Source of the DNA: RGIG3077 sp045541475
GTDB lineage: Bacteria > Bacillota > Clostridia > Oscillospirales > Ruminococcaceae
Reading direction: 5' to 3'
Length of the DNA: 64,000 nt
Assembly: GCA_045541475.1 (NCBI GenBank)
Contig: JAZQJI010000017.1
Span: 1-64,000, forward strand
A program made the position numbers and the translations under genes. The notes under the pieces are model-generated. The model saw nothing but the letters and a program-made list of their open reading frames with translations, ran no database searches and was not told where the DNA came from. The number at the start of each line of letters is the position of its first letter. Position 1 is the stretch's first letter. This document shows positions 36,824 through 45,492 of the stretch, piece by piece.

Positions 36824-38407
36824 ATCAAAAACAGCATATATTTTAAAACAATCGGCTTGTGCATTGCGTCGGGTCTACTAACATCTCTTTCCTTTTCAGT
36901 TCAAAATTTATGGTTTTTGTGCTTTTTCTCGCTCATTCCAATGTTTTTTGCAATAGAAAACTATTCGCAAAAATTAAAGCTGCGTCAGTGGTTTTTTGCG
37001 TTTTCATGCTATGGTTTTTCGCTTTATGCAAGTCTTATGTATTGGTTGTTTGAGTTGACTCCCGTTCTTCAAGAACAACTGTCAACCGCTGCTTCATGTG
37101 GACTTATTCTGCTTGCAATTGTTGCTTCCGCATTTTTTCTCGGAATTTTTTACGCACTTGGACTTACTCTGCTATGCCGAGTTGCAAAAAACATAAACCT
37201 TGATGCTATATTTTTTGCGTTTTTTTATATCTTGGGCGAATTTTTCACGCAATGTTTCACTCCTTTATCGTTTCCATGGGCAAGGCTTGCGGTAATTGTT
37301 ACCCCGTTTACAGAGTTTATACAAAGCGCAAATTTACTTGGTTCTTTATTTGTTTCGTTTATTGTTGCCTTGATTAATGCTTTTTTGTGCCGTGCAATTA
37401 TCCAGCGTAAAACATTTAAAAAGTGCGCTGTTGCCCTGTGCACTGCCGTTGCGGTCTTTTCGGCAAATACAATCTACGGAACTTTGCGGCTAAAATATAA
37501 CAAGGTTGATAAGGCCGAAAACTCTTCAAATGCGGTTATTGTACAGGGCAATTTTTCGGGGCTTGATAAATGGCAAATGTCAACTGAAGAAGTTATAAAC
37601 GCTTACTTTGATGAAGCATTAAAGCTTATTGATGAGAATACAAAGCTTGTTGTTTTTCCCGAAACCGCTGCGCCTTTCAGATACAACAAGGTTCCGTATT
37701 ATGCCGATATGTTGGAACAATTTGCTACCGAAAATGATATAACACTTGTTACAGGCGCTTTTTACGAAGAACAGCATGATGATTTAACTGATATTTACAA
37801 TGCACTTTTGTGTATTGAGCCTTACAATACAGTAAGCGAACCTTACTACAAGCAGGTGCTTGTCCCGATTGGTGAATACGTACCCTTTGCTGATGTTTTG
37901 ATGCAGCATTACCCTGAGCTGTTTGAAATTATAGGTTATGTAAAGCAGGGTGATGAAAACGGTGCAATAGATACCTCTGAAGCTACTATCGGCGGCGTTA
38001 TCTGTTACGAATCCATCTATCCGTCTATTGTACGTTCAACCGTTAACGAAGGCGCAGAAATTATCACAATTATCAGTAATGATTCGTGGTTTGGCAAAAG
38101 CCCAGCTTTGCGTCAGCACCATGCTCACGCAATTTTGCGTGCCGTTGAAAATGATCGTTTTGTACTGCGTGCAAGCAGTACAGCGGTTACATCGGCAATA
38201 GATAATCGCGGCAATGTCATCAAGACTGCGCCTATGCTTGAAAAATGTGCAATTAAGGTTGATTATTCGCTTAATTCTGATAAAACACTTTACGCCTATG
38301 CCGGTGATATAATTCTTCTGCCAAGCGCTTTGCTGGCGCTTTATTCTCTGTATAGAGTAATTAAAAGACGCATTGATTTTAATAATGATAACACAGAAAA
38401 AACCTGA
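36824..38407 (+). CDS. lnt: apolipoprotein N-acyltransferase, probable ATC start
   Basis: It adds the third acyl chain to the N-terminal cysteine of lipoproteins at the membrane. The protein (527 aa from 36824) has about six N-terminal membrane segments, a nitrilase-like outer domain with catalytic E280 (VFPETAAPFRY), K343 (YYKQVLVPIGEYVPF) and C394 (GVICYESIYPS), and a final membrane segment. No ATG, GTG or TTG follows AGGAGGGG at normal distance. The only in-frame canonical start is TTG at 36857, about 40 bases from that site, and it would cut the first membrane segment. ATC at 36824 is 5 bases after the site and gives a natural N-terminus, KNSIYFKTIGLCIASG. An in-frame stop at 36809 rules out a start further upstream. 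Confidence 0.88.
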   Translation: MKNSIYFKTIGLCIASGLLTSLSFSVQNLWFLCFFSLIPMFFAIENYSQKLKLRQWFFAFSCYGFSLYASLMYWLFELTPVLQEQLSTAASCGLILLAIVASAFFLGIFYALGLTLLCRVAKNINLDAIFFAFFYILGEFFTQCFTPLSFPWARLAVIVTPFTEFIQSANLLGSLFVSFIVALINAFLCRAIIQRKTFKKCAVALCTAVAVFSANTIYGTLRLKYNKVDKAENSSNAVIVQGNFSGLDKWQMSTEEVINAYFDEALKLIDENTKLVVFPETAAPFRYNKVPYYADMLEQFATENDITLVTGAFYEEQHDDLTDIYNALLCIEPYNTVSEPYYKQVLVPIGEYVPFADVLMQHYPELFEIIGYVKQGDENGAIDTSEATIGGVICYESIYPSIVRSTVNEGAEIITIISNDSWFGKSPALRQHHAHAILRAVENDRFVLRASSTAVTSAIDNRGNVIKTAPMLEKCAIKVDYSLNSDKTLYAYAGDIILLPSALLALYSLYRVIKRRIDFNNDNTEKT

Positions 38408-38495
38408 ATGATATTTTAAGTGTACTATAAAACACCCACTTTTGCCCTGTGCAAGTCATATATACCAACTGTCCGATAAAACGGACTTATACCAC

Positions 38496-38524
38496 TTGAA
38501 TTTTGATGTTTTTAATGCTAAAAT
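38496..38524 (+). promoter_or_regulatory. promoter of the small membrane protein gene
   Basis: TTGAAT (38496-38501), 17 bases, TAAAAT (38519-38524). The -10 hexamer lies inside the 18-base palindrome that is also found at 4985-5002. Confidence 0.68.
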
Positions 38525-38532
38525 CAGCATGA
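38515..38532. repeat. 18-base palindromic sequence, copy 2
   Basis: ATGCTAAAATCAGCATGA, identical to 4985-5002. Here it covers the -10 element, so a protein bound to it would block the promoter. Confidence 0.6.
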
Positions 38533-38573
38533 ACTTAACGGTTCAGTATTAAAAATATCAGGAGGAAAAAAGT

Positions 38574-38822
38574 ATGAAAAAGGTATATGATATTATAGGC
38601 ATTGTAGGTATAGTGTTGACTTTTTTGACAGCAGGTATGTCCGATGCGGGAACGCTTAGCTTTACGCACACAGTTTTAATGGCGATGTTTTCTTTGGCGC
38701 TCATGTTTATTTCCTTCTATGGCGTAAATTTTGAAGTTGTCGACGAAATAATCGAAGAATGTGATGATATAGCCGAAAGCGCAACGCCCGATTGTCCTGC
38801 ACACTCTTATGCAAATCGATAG
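38574..38822 (+). CDS. small membrane protein, function unknown
   Basis: The protein (82 aa) has two hydrophobic segments (about 5-22 and 31-50), then an acidic tail (VDEIIEECDDIAESATPDC) with cysteines. No family recognised. A strong Shine-Dalgarno (CAGGAGG), a clear promoter and a terminator directly after support a real gene. The acidic cytoplasmic or outer tail could bind a partner or metal, which is speculation. Confidence 0.6.
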   Translation: MKKVYDIIGIVGIVLTFLTAGMSDAGTLSFTHTVLMAMFSLALMFISFYGVNFEVVDEIIEECDDIAESATPDCPAHSYANR

Positions 38823-38838
38823 ATTTACCGATAAAAAT

Positions 38839-38875
38839 GCCCCTTGTGGATTTTATATCCTCAAGGGGCGTTGTT
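38839..38875. terminator. bidirectional terminator
   Basis: GCCCCTTG.GGAT pairs with ATCC.CAAGGGGC; a T run follows on the minus strand and T-rich sequence on the plus strand. It serves the small membrane protein gene and the convergent phosphatase gene. Confidence 0.88.
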
Positions 38876-38878
38876 TGT

Positions 38879-39652
38879 TTATTTGATTTTTGATACCGCT
38901 GCTATCGATATATTGTCACCGCTGCCGTTTTCAATTGCCGCATCATAAAGCCTTTGCAGTCGCTGAACTAAGGGTATTGGTTGCATAAGAATTGCTTCAA
39001 TGTCGGCATCAAGAACATAATCGCTCAAACCATCACTGCAAAGCAGATATATATCGCCAATATCAAAGCTTTCGTCAATTTCGCTTGCTTCGGGATTTGG
39101 TTGGCTCGAAGCTGCGCCGATTGCTGAAAGAACAAGGTTTTTGCTTGAATGAATGTGCTTTTGTTCCTGAGAAATTTTACCCTTATCGTAAAGCATTTCA
39201 ACAAAGGATTGATCCTTTGAAAGTTGCTTAAGCTCGTTGTTTTTAAAACGGTAAAGACGTGAATCGCCAACATTTACATACTGTAATTTACCGCTTTTTT
39301 CTATCAGCAAAGCGCAAAGCGTGGTCTGCATGTCAGAACATTCCTCATGCGTTTGACCGTATTTTAAAAGCTTTTTGTGTATATCAACGGCTTTTTTTGC
39401 AAGATTATTATTGCCTCGTTTTGATTTTGTAAGTAACTGCAAACACATCTTCGAAGCATAAGCACCGTTGCTTGAGTTTGAAACTCCATCTGCAACTGCA
39501 ACAAAAAAGTTAGCCTTCGAGTTAATGTCAATATCTTCATTTCGGATTATACGTTTTCCGATAGCGACACAATCTTCATTTGCATTTAGTTTGCCTTTAT
39601 AACATATTGCACAGCAGTAGTATGTATTTTTTCGCAAGGATTTATGAAGCAT
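38879..39652 (-). CDS. PP2C-family serine/threonine phosphatase
   Basis: A metal-dependent phosphatase (257 aa). Conserved metal-binding motifs are present: NEDCVAIG (motif 1), VAVADGVSNSSNG (motif 2), VGDSRLYRF, CSDGLSDYV and GSGDNISIA. No signal peptide or membrane segment, so it is cytosolic. Members of this group usually reverse Hanks-type (PrkC-like) kinases in Firmicutes, but no such kinase lies in this window. Its start overlaps the end of the upstream lipoprotein gene by 11 bases. Confidence 0.9.
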   Translation of the reverse strand: MLHKSLRKNTYYCCAICYKGKLNANEDCVAIGKRIIRNEDIDINSKANFFVAVADGVSNSSNGAYASKMCLQLLTKSKRGNNNLAKKAVDIHKKLLKYGQTHEECSDMQTTLCALLIEKSGKLQYVNVGDSRLYRFKNNELKQLSKDQSFVEMLYDKGKISQEQKHIHSSKNLVLSAIGAASSQPNPEASEIDESFDIGDIYLLCSDGLSDYVLDADIEAILMQPIPLVQRLQRLYDAAIENGSGDNISIAAVSKIK

Positions 39653-40043
39653 AGGTGTTTATGAAATCAAAAATAGCTTTACGGTCATCATCGCTTATTT
39701 TTATATATTCTTTCTTTTCGGCATCAATACTGCCAATTACAATGTAACCGCAGTCTTCGTCTGCACAAGGGTGAAGAGTAACCTCTTCGCCATCAATCTC
39801 AAACGTCAGTACAACGTCGCCAAAGGTACAATCTTCAAGCTTGCCCTTGTGTATAGCACCGCTGCAAGCTTTAACCAATGCATCGTAACCTTTATCTCCG
39901 CTTGCGCTTGCAACCTGTACAACAACGCCGTTTGCGTCAATTGTCAAGGCGGTAGCTTCACCGGGGTTGAATGTGCCTGAGCAAGCTGTCAACAAAGAAC
40001 AGCACGCAGTAATTGCCAATAAAACAGAAACTATCTTTTTCAT
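39642..40043 (-). CDS. small lipoprotein of unknown function
   Basis: The protein (133 aa) has a lipoprotein signal with lipobox LTAC (C21) followed by an outer domain with several cysteines (KACSGAIHKGKLEDCTF, HPCADEDCGYIVIG). No family recognised. The C-terminal SDDDRKAIFDFINTYAS looks helical. It lies between exonuclease III and the PP2C gene on the same strand and overlaps the latter. Confidence 0.65.
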   Translation of the reverse strand: MKKIVSVLLAITACCSLLTACSGTFNPGEATALTIDANGVVVQVASASGDKGYDALVKACSGAIHKGKLEDCTFGDVVLTFEIDGEEVTLHPCADEDCGYIVIGSIDAEKKEYIKISDDDRKAIFDFINTYAS

Positions 40044-40063
40044 AACATCACCATTTTGTCAGA

Positions 40064-40816
40064 TTATTTTAATATAAGTTCAACGGGGCAGTGGTCGCTG
40101 CCGAAAATATCATTGCGGATTATTACGTCCTGAACCTGTGGCATAAGCCTTTTTGAAACAAGAAAATAATCAATACGCCACCCTGCGTTTTTTTCTCTTG
40201 ATTTAAACATATAGCTCCACCAGGTGTAAGCACCCGTTACATCGGGGTAAAGTTCACGAAAACTGTCAGCAAAACCGCTTTCAAGCAAAAGTCCAAGTTT
40301 TTCACGCTCTCGCAAAGTAAACCCTGCATTGTTGGTGTTTGTTTTAGGATTTTTTAGGTCAATCTCCTTGTGTGCAACGTTTAAATCGCCGCAGTAGATA
40401 ACAGGTTTTTGCTTATCCAGATTGCAAAGATATTCTCTAAAATCGTCTTCCCACTCCATGCGGTAGTCGATACGGGCAAGCTCACGCTGAGAATTTGGGA
40501 TATACGCATTAACGAGATAAAAATCTTCAAATTCGCAGGTGATAACTCTTCCTTCGTGGTCGTGCTTGTCAATATTAATGCCGTAGCTTATGTTTAAGGG
40601 TGCGTTTTTTGCAAACACAGCTGTTCCGGAATAGCCTTTTTTGTCAGCACTGTTCCAGTATTGATTATAGCAGCCAAAGTCAAAGCTTGCATCGGTTTGC
40701 TGCATTTTGGTTTCCTGCACACAAAATATATCAGCATCGGATTGGTTAAAAAATTCCATAAAGCCTTTGTTCATGCACGCGCGCAGGCCATTTACATTCC
40801 AAGTTATAATTTTCAT
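40064..40816 (-). CDS. xth: exodeoxyribonuclease III / AP endonuclease
   Basis: A base-excision repair enzyme (250 aa) that cuts at abasic sites. Family motifs are intact: WNVNGLRA with the metal-binding Asn, VQETKMQQ with the metal-binding Glu, YIPNSQRELARIDYRMEWE, CGDLNVAHKEIDLKNP, and FGSDHCPVELIL at the end with the catalytic Asp-His. It starts 9 bases after the glycoside hydrolase gene stop, so they probably share a transcript. Confidence 0.95.
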   Translation of the reverse strand: MKIITWNVNGLRACMNKGFMEFFNQSDADIFCVQETKMQQTDASFDFGCYNQYWNSADKKGYSGTAVFAKNAPLNISYGINIDKHDHEGRVITCEFEDFYLVNAYIPNSQRELARIDYRMEWEDDFREYLCNLDKQKPVIYCGDLNVAHKEIDLKNPKTNTNNAGFTLREREKLGLLLESGFADSFRELYPDVTGAYTWWSYMFKSREKNAGWRIDYFLVSKRLMPQVQDVIIRNDIFGSDHCPVELILK

Positions 40817-40825
40817 GATAATTGA

Positions 40826-42259
40826 TTAAAGTTCAGTAGGTTCAAATCTTACTCTGATATTGGGCATTTTGGTTATTGTTGTGTAAGTATTTAAATTGCC
40901 GCCTTCAATAGAAAGGTCGTTTTCACCGCTTGCAGGGGGTGCAAAGATTTTCAATGTCATATCGCACTCGGTGTCAATAGGCTTTTCAAAGAATGCGGGC
41001 ATAAGGTCAACAAATTTACATTCGGGTGATTTGTAGAACCATTTTCCGTTGATCTCAAGCATAAGATTGAGATTTTCTTCAAAGTAAACCTCGCAGAATG
41101 TGGGGTTTTTGTCAAAGTGAACGTTAATTGCAAGACCTTCAGCGTCTTCGGCACCGCCCCAACGCAACGTTGCGGGAAGAGCAATTTCACCCATATCGGT
41201 AACAGTTGGCGAGAAATACTCATCCTTCATAATTTCCTTATATACAGCTAATTCAGGCTGTTCAAAGCCGCAGTTTGCGTTTGAAGGATCTTCAATTTCA
41301 AGACCAAGTCTTCCTCTGTCACGGAACTGATAGAAAGTTATTGAAGAAAGCCATGTAGCATTCTCGTTTTTAACTGTATCGTAAAGCTCCTTAACCATTT
41401 GTGCCTGATCGTAAGGGCCTGTAACGTCGCCGTCAACATTCATTTCGCCTAAAGTCATAGGCTTGCCCTTGCCGCCGTTGAGTTCAGTAAACCTTTCGTA
41501 GCTTCGCTTTGTAAGGTAAAACATATCAGAGATTTTATGGCGAGCGTGAGAGTGTCCGCCGCGTTCTGCAATATCATAAGGCCAGCCCCAGTGTAAAGCG
41601 GGATATTTATCAACAGACCATATATCAGTTTCGCAAACTGCCTGTGCAAATTCTTTTTCCTTTTCAATTTCAACAGCGTCTTTCTGCTCAATACCGCCAA
41701 TGCAAAGTATAAGTTTTACATTTGGTGCGTGCTCATGAAAAATTCTTGTAACTCTTACAAAAAAGTCTGCAACTTCCTGATATGTGCAACGCTTGTTGAA
41801 TGAGAACCAGTTGCCCGTTGCCTCATGGTTAACTCTGCAAAACATTCTGCCGAATGTTTTAAGGTCGTTTGCAACTGCAATAAGATGCTCATCAGTAACA
41901 TGTGGGTCAATTGTAAGTGTCAGCGTTACGTCCTGACCGTGTCGTCTTATATCACGCATATATTCAAACGGTTCGCCTTCGGTATTTCCGCCAAGACCGC
42001 CCTTGTATGTGAAATAATCATCATAAGGATAATCCCATGCAAAGCTTACATCATCATGTGCGTGAACAACGCTAGCTCTTCCGGGGAAACCTTCGTCAAG
42101 AGGATAGTAGCAGTACATAAGGTTAACGCTTCTGTGAGGTCTGCCAAGCTTGTTAATGATATAATCCTGGCTAACATATTCACCGCGTTCACTGCCATCT
42201 GTGATATCAAGTGCGCATTTTGCAGCGCCAAGTTGTATTTTTGTGATTTTCTCGTCCAT
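40826..42259 (-). CDS. glycoside hydrolase, clan GH-A-like, related to GH26/GH39
   Basis: The protein (477 aa) has no signal peptide and is probably cytosolic. The middle is a TIM barrel: E146 in RVNHEATGNWFSF fits the acid/base of clan GH-A enzymes, and E272 in LGEMNVDG fits the nucleophile on strand 7. The HE-x-x-G-N-W pattern recalls GH26, but the rest does not match well, so the family and substrate are not assigned. A C-terminal beta domain (about 370-475) may bind sugar. The gene has a consensus promoter with a LacI-type operator, as expected for a sugar-inducible gene. No transporter or LacI-type regulator gene is nearby. Confidence 0.68.
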   Translation of the reverse strand: MDEKITKIQLGAAKCALDITDGSERGEYVSQDYIINKLGRPHRSVNLMYCYYPLDEGFPGRASVVHAHDDVSFAWDYPYDDYFTYKGGLGGNTEGEPFEYMRDIRRHGQDVTLTLTIDPHVTDEHLIAVANDLKTFGRMFCRVNHEATGNWFSFNKRCTYQEVADFFVRVTRIFHEHAPNVKLILCIGGIEQKDAVEIEKEKEFAQAVCETDIWSVDKYPALHWGWPYDIAERGGHSHARHKISDMFYLTKRSYERFTELNGGKGKPMTLGEMNVDGDVTGPYDQAQMVKELYDTVKNENATWLSSITFYQFRDRGRLGLEIEDPSNANCGFEQPELAVYKEIMKDEYFSPTVTDMGEIALPATLRWGGAEDAEGLAINVHFDKNPTFCEVYFEENLNLMLEINGKWFYKSPECKFVDLMPAFFEKPIDTECDMTLKIFAPPASGENDLSIEGGNLNTYTTITKMPNIRVRFEPTEL

Positions 42260-42338
42260 AGTTTCCTCACATTGCCTTTTGGTATATTTAAAAAGGTCCG
42301 CTTTGATTTTCAGCGCAGCGGAACGCCGAATTTTTGCG

Positions 42339-42355
42339 ATGTAAATCGTTTACAT
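42339..42355. promoter_or_regulatory. LacI-family-type operator
   Basis: ATGTAAA-TCG-TTTACAT, perfect 7-base arms around a TCG centre. It resembles LacI/CcpA-type sites (TGTAAACGTTTACA) but has one extra central base. It lies just after the -10 element of the glycoside hydrolase promoter, at the expected transcription start. Confidence 0.72.
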
Positions 42356-42359
42356 AAAG

Positions 42360-42388
42360 ATTATACCAAAAGTGCGTGTTAATGTCAA
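42360..42388 (-). promoter_or_regulatory. consensus promoter of the glycoside hydrolase gene
   Basis: On the minus strand: TTGACA (42388-42383), 17 bases, TATAAT (42365-42360). Full consensus, followed at once by the operator at 42339-42355. Confidence 0.87.
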
Positions 42389-42411
42389 CAATCAAAAAAA
42401 TAATTTTGTAT

Positions 42412-44556
42412 TTATAGTTTTGTACGTTTTAAAAGCAAAGAATTTGTTACAACCGAAACAGAACTAAAAGCCATTGCCGCACCCGCAATTACAGGTGATA
42501 AAAAGCCTAAAGCCGCCAATGGTATGCCGATTGTGTTATAAAAAAACGCCCAAAACAGATTTTGTTTGATTTTTCGCATTGTTTTTTTGGAAAGAGTAAT
42601 TGCCTTTGGTACAAGCGCAGGATTTGCGCCAACCAAAACTATATCGCCCGATTCCATTGCTATATCCGTGCCGCTGCCCATTGCAAAGCCCACATCGGAT
42701 TGTGCCAACGCAGGCGCATCGTTAATACCGTCGCCAACCATTGCGGTTAAGCCATATTTTTCGTGTGCTTGTTTAACTTTTTCAAGCTTATCCTGTGGCA
42801 TTACATTTGCAAAAATCTCATCAACACCAACAGTGTTGCCGATTTTTTTAGCGCAAAGCTCGTTATCGCCGGTAAGCAACATTGTGCGTATACCGTTATT
42901 TTTCAAAGCGTTAATTGCATCTTTTGATTGCTCGCGCACAGTATCGCTTACAGAAAAAACCGCGCTTAGCTTTTTGTTAATGTACATATACAGCACGGTT
43001 TTCCCTTCCGATGTCTGCGTATTGCCGTTTGCCAACAAAGCTTCATCGTTAACCATGCTTTTATCAACTTTACCGATGTATATCTCATCGCCGTTGATTA
43101 TAGCCTTAACGCCTAATCCGGAAAGTGCCTGAAAATTTTCGGCTGTATAATATCCGCCTTCGTAAACGTTTGTTATCGATTTTGCAAGCGGATGCTCTGA
43201 GTATTTTTCTACCGAAGCACATATTTTAAGTGCTTCGTCATTATCAAGACCGTCAGCGGTAAATATATCGCAAAGGGTGGGCTTGCCTGTTGTGATAGTG
43301 CCCGTTTTGTCAAAAATAACTGCGTTGATTTTGCACGCTTTTTCAAGTGTATCTGCATTTTTTATCAATATGCCGTTTTGCGCGCCTAAGCCTAATCCTA
43401 CCATTAATGCAGTAGGTGTTGCAAGTCCGAGCGAGCATGGGCAGGCGATAACCAATACCGATACCGCTCTTGAAACACTTTCCGAAACGCCTGCGTTAAA
43501 TACCAAGGATAATACAAGAGTTAACACAGCTGCTATACAAACAAATGGTACAAACACGGCAGAAACCTTATCCGCAATGTTTTGTATGCTCGCCCTTGAT
43601 GATTGCGCTTCGTCCACAAGTCTTACAATTTCTGAAAGCACGGTTTCGCTTCCAACGCTTTCCGCTCTTATTTCAAGCGCGCCGCCTGCGTTAGTGGTTC
43701 CGCCGAAAACCTTGTCGCCGACGTTTTTTACAACAGGCATACTTTCACCCGTTAACATGGATTCATCAACAGAGCTTTCACCTTTTATAACGATTCCATC
43801 AACGGCTATGTTGGAGCCGGGCTTTACAATTACAATATCGCCCTTTTCGATCAGTGCGGCTTCAATGCTGATTTCTTTTCCGTCACGTCTTACTATTGCT
43901 TCCTTCGGACTTAAATCCATCAGCATGGATATTGCAGAAGATGTTTTTGATTTTGCGTTGGTTTCAAGCATTTTGCCAAGCAAAATCAACGTGATAACAA
44001 CTACTGCACCTTCAAAGTAAAATTCATGCTTACCCGTAATCAGATTGTAAAGGCTGTAACCCCATGCGGCAGTTGTTCCCAATGATACTAAAACGTCCAT
44101 GGAAGGACTTCCGTTTTTAATCGAATGAAACGCACCCTTGTAAAACTGCAAACCAATGCCAAATTGCACGGGTATGGATAAAACCAATTGCCACAAACCG
44201 TTGCTGTGCATCATGTGTGTTATGTCTGCATCGGGTGCGGCAAACATCAAAATCATCATAACGATGAAAGGTATACTGAGAATAAGAGAAATCACAAATT
44301 TGATTTTCAATGTTTTCAGCTTTTTGGCGTTTGCTGTAATCGTATCGTCAACAACGCTGTAACCTGCTTTTTCAATTGCTTTTCTGATTTTCTTGATATC
44401 GGTTATTTCGCTGTCAAATTCAATATCTGCCCTTGCCGATGCATAAGAAACTTCGGCATTTATAACACCGTTTGTGTTTTTCAGCGCTCTTTCAACAGCG
44501 GCAGAGCATCTTACACAGCTCATTTTTCCGACATTAAGTCTTGTTTTTTCTGTCAT
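42412..44556 (-). CDS. copA: copper-exporting P-type ATPase
   Basis: A heavy-metal P1B ATPase (714 aa). One N-terminal metal-binding domain with C14-x-x-C17 (MSCVRCSAA), eight membrane segments, the actuator motif TGES (269-272), the intramembrane CPC (372-374, [12 protein letters not shown]), phosphorylated D416 in DKTGT, and [10 protein letters not shown] near the C-terminus. CPC with the final [13 protein letters not shown] segment places it in the copper(I) group. Single rather than double metal-binding domain. No copper sensor gene (csoR/copY) or copper chaperone is adjacent. It follows the amidase gene by 46 bases. Confidence 0.94.
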   Translation of the reverse strand: MTEKTRLNVGKMSCVRCSAAVERALKNTNGVINAEVSYASARADIEFDSEITDIKKIRKAIEKAGYSVVDDTITANAKKLKTLKIKFVISLILSIPFIVMMILMFAAPDADITHMMHSNGLWQLVLSIPVQFGIGLQFYKGAFHSIKNGSPSMDVLVSLGTTAAWGYSLYNLITGKHEFYFEGAVVVITLILLGKMLETNAKSKTSSAISMLMDLSPKEAIVRRDGKEISIEAALIEKGDIVIVKPGSNIAVDGIVIKGESSVDESMLTGESMPVVKNVGDKVFGGTTNAGGALEIRAESVGSETVLSEIVRLVDEAQSSRASIQNIADKVSAVFVPFVCIAAVLTLVLSLVFNAGVSESVSRAVSVLVIACPCSLGLATPTALMVGLGLGAQNGILIKNADTLEKACKINAVIFDKTGTITTGKPTLCDIFTADGLDNDEALKICASVEKYSEHPLAKSITNVYEGGYYTAENFQALSGLGVKAIINGDEIYIGKVDKSMVNDEALLANGNTQTSEGKTVLYMYINKKLSAVFSVSDTVREQSKDAINALKNNGIRTMLLTGDNELCAKKIGNTVGVDEIFANVMPQDKLEKVKQAHEKYGLTAMVGDGINDAPALAQSDVGFAMGSGTDIAMESGDIVLVGANPALVPKAITLSKKTMRKIKQNLFWAFFYNTIGIPLAALGFLSPVIAGAAMAFSSVSVVTNSLLLKRTKL

Positions 44557-44602
44557 TCTTTTATTCCTTCAATAAGTTTTTTATCTGATCTTTTATAATC
44601 AT

Positions 44603-45385
44603 TTACGGATAAAGCTCCAGCACCTGTGCTGCATCAACAATGCCGTCAGCAATCGCTTTTGCATAATTTACCTTGTATAAATCAAAGTAATTGTTGTCGT
44701 TGTTATCGGTTATAAAACCTAATTCAATTAGGCAGCTGGGCATATCAGTGTTGGAATTTACATAGTAATTATGCTCGTTTCCTGAATCATCACGGAAGCC
44801 TTCCTTTGTGCCTCTTATCTGCGAAACAGTATCAGCAGAGAATTTGCTGAGTATTTTCTGCGCAATCAACTTGTCATCAGAGTTGTTTTCGCTGTTAACC
44901 CAAATTTCAATTCCGTTTCCGATATCAGCGCTGTTGCGGTGTATGGAAACAAACAGATCTGCGTCAATGTTATTTGCAATGGCACATCTGTCATCAAGCG
45001 AAACAAAAGTATCATCTTCTCTTGTCATCACTATATTAATGTTGCCGTATTCCAATAACTCTTCACGCACAAGCAAAGCTACTTCAAGCACATCGTCTTT
45101 TTCGTATCTTGTGCCGTTAAAATCAACTGCGCCAACATCATCACCGCCGTGACCGGCATCTATAACCACAGTAAAAGCGTAATCGTCAGTACTTACTTCA
45201 GAGCTGTTATTATCGGGAAGATATGCCGATTCTGCATTGCTTTTACTTTTTTCTTCATCATCTGAGAATAACAGGTTCTGTGCGCAGGATAGCATCTGCG
45301 TAAGCGCATAGAAGAGTAAAGCTGCTGCAATAATTAACACAATCAGCCTATCGTATCTTATTTTCTTTGATTTTCTTTTTGCCAT
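44603..45385 (-). CDS. N-acetylmuramoyl-L-alanine amidase (Amidase_3), membrane-anchored
   Basis: A zinc amidase (260 aa) that cuts the bond between MurNAc and the stem peptide. A basic N-terminus (KRKSKKIRYDRLI) precedes a membrane anchor (about 13-36), an acidic/Ser-rich linker (41-66), then the catalytic domain with zinc ligands H79 (DAGHGG), E95 (YEKDD) and H149 (SIHRN), and catalytic E221 (IELGF). The N-terminus closely matches that of the VanY-type peptidase at 10979. No cell-wall-binding repeats. Confidence 0.93.
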   Translation of the reverse strand: MAKRKSKKIRYDRLIVLIIAAALLFYALTQMLSCAQNLLFSDDEEKSKSNAESAYLPDNNSSEVSTDDYAFTVVIDAGHGGDDVGAVDFNGTRYEKDDVLEVALLVREELLEYGNINIVMTREDDTFVSLDDRCAIANNIDADLFVSIHRNSADIGNGIEIWVNSENNSDDKLIAQKILSKFSADTVSQIRGTKEGFRDDSGNEHNYYVNSNTDMPSCLIELGFITDNNDNNYFDLYKVNYAKAIADGIVDAAQVLELYP

Positions 45386-45492
45386 TGTTCCACCTTGTGT
45401 TTAGGGCTTGTGTCATACAAAATCTATTATATCATTTTTGGATTTTAAAGTAAAGTTTTTGTTTTAAACACATATTAATTTTTTGCAAAAAA

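Noticed and set aside
43277..44020. A 247-codon plus-strand frame opposite copA
   Set aside because: Low-complexity Ser/Thr/Pro-rich protein, no ribosome-binding site, fully inside the well-supported copA gene.
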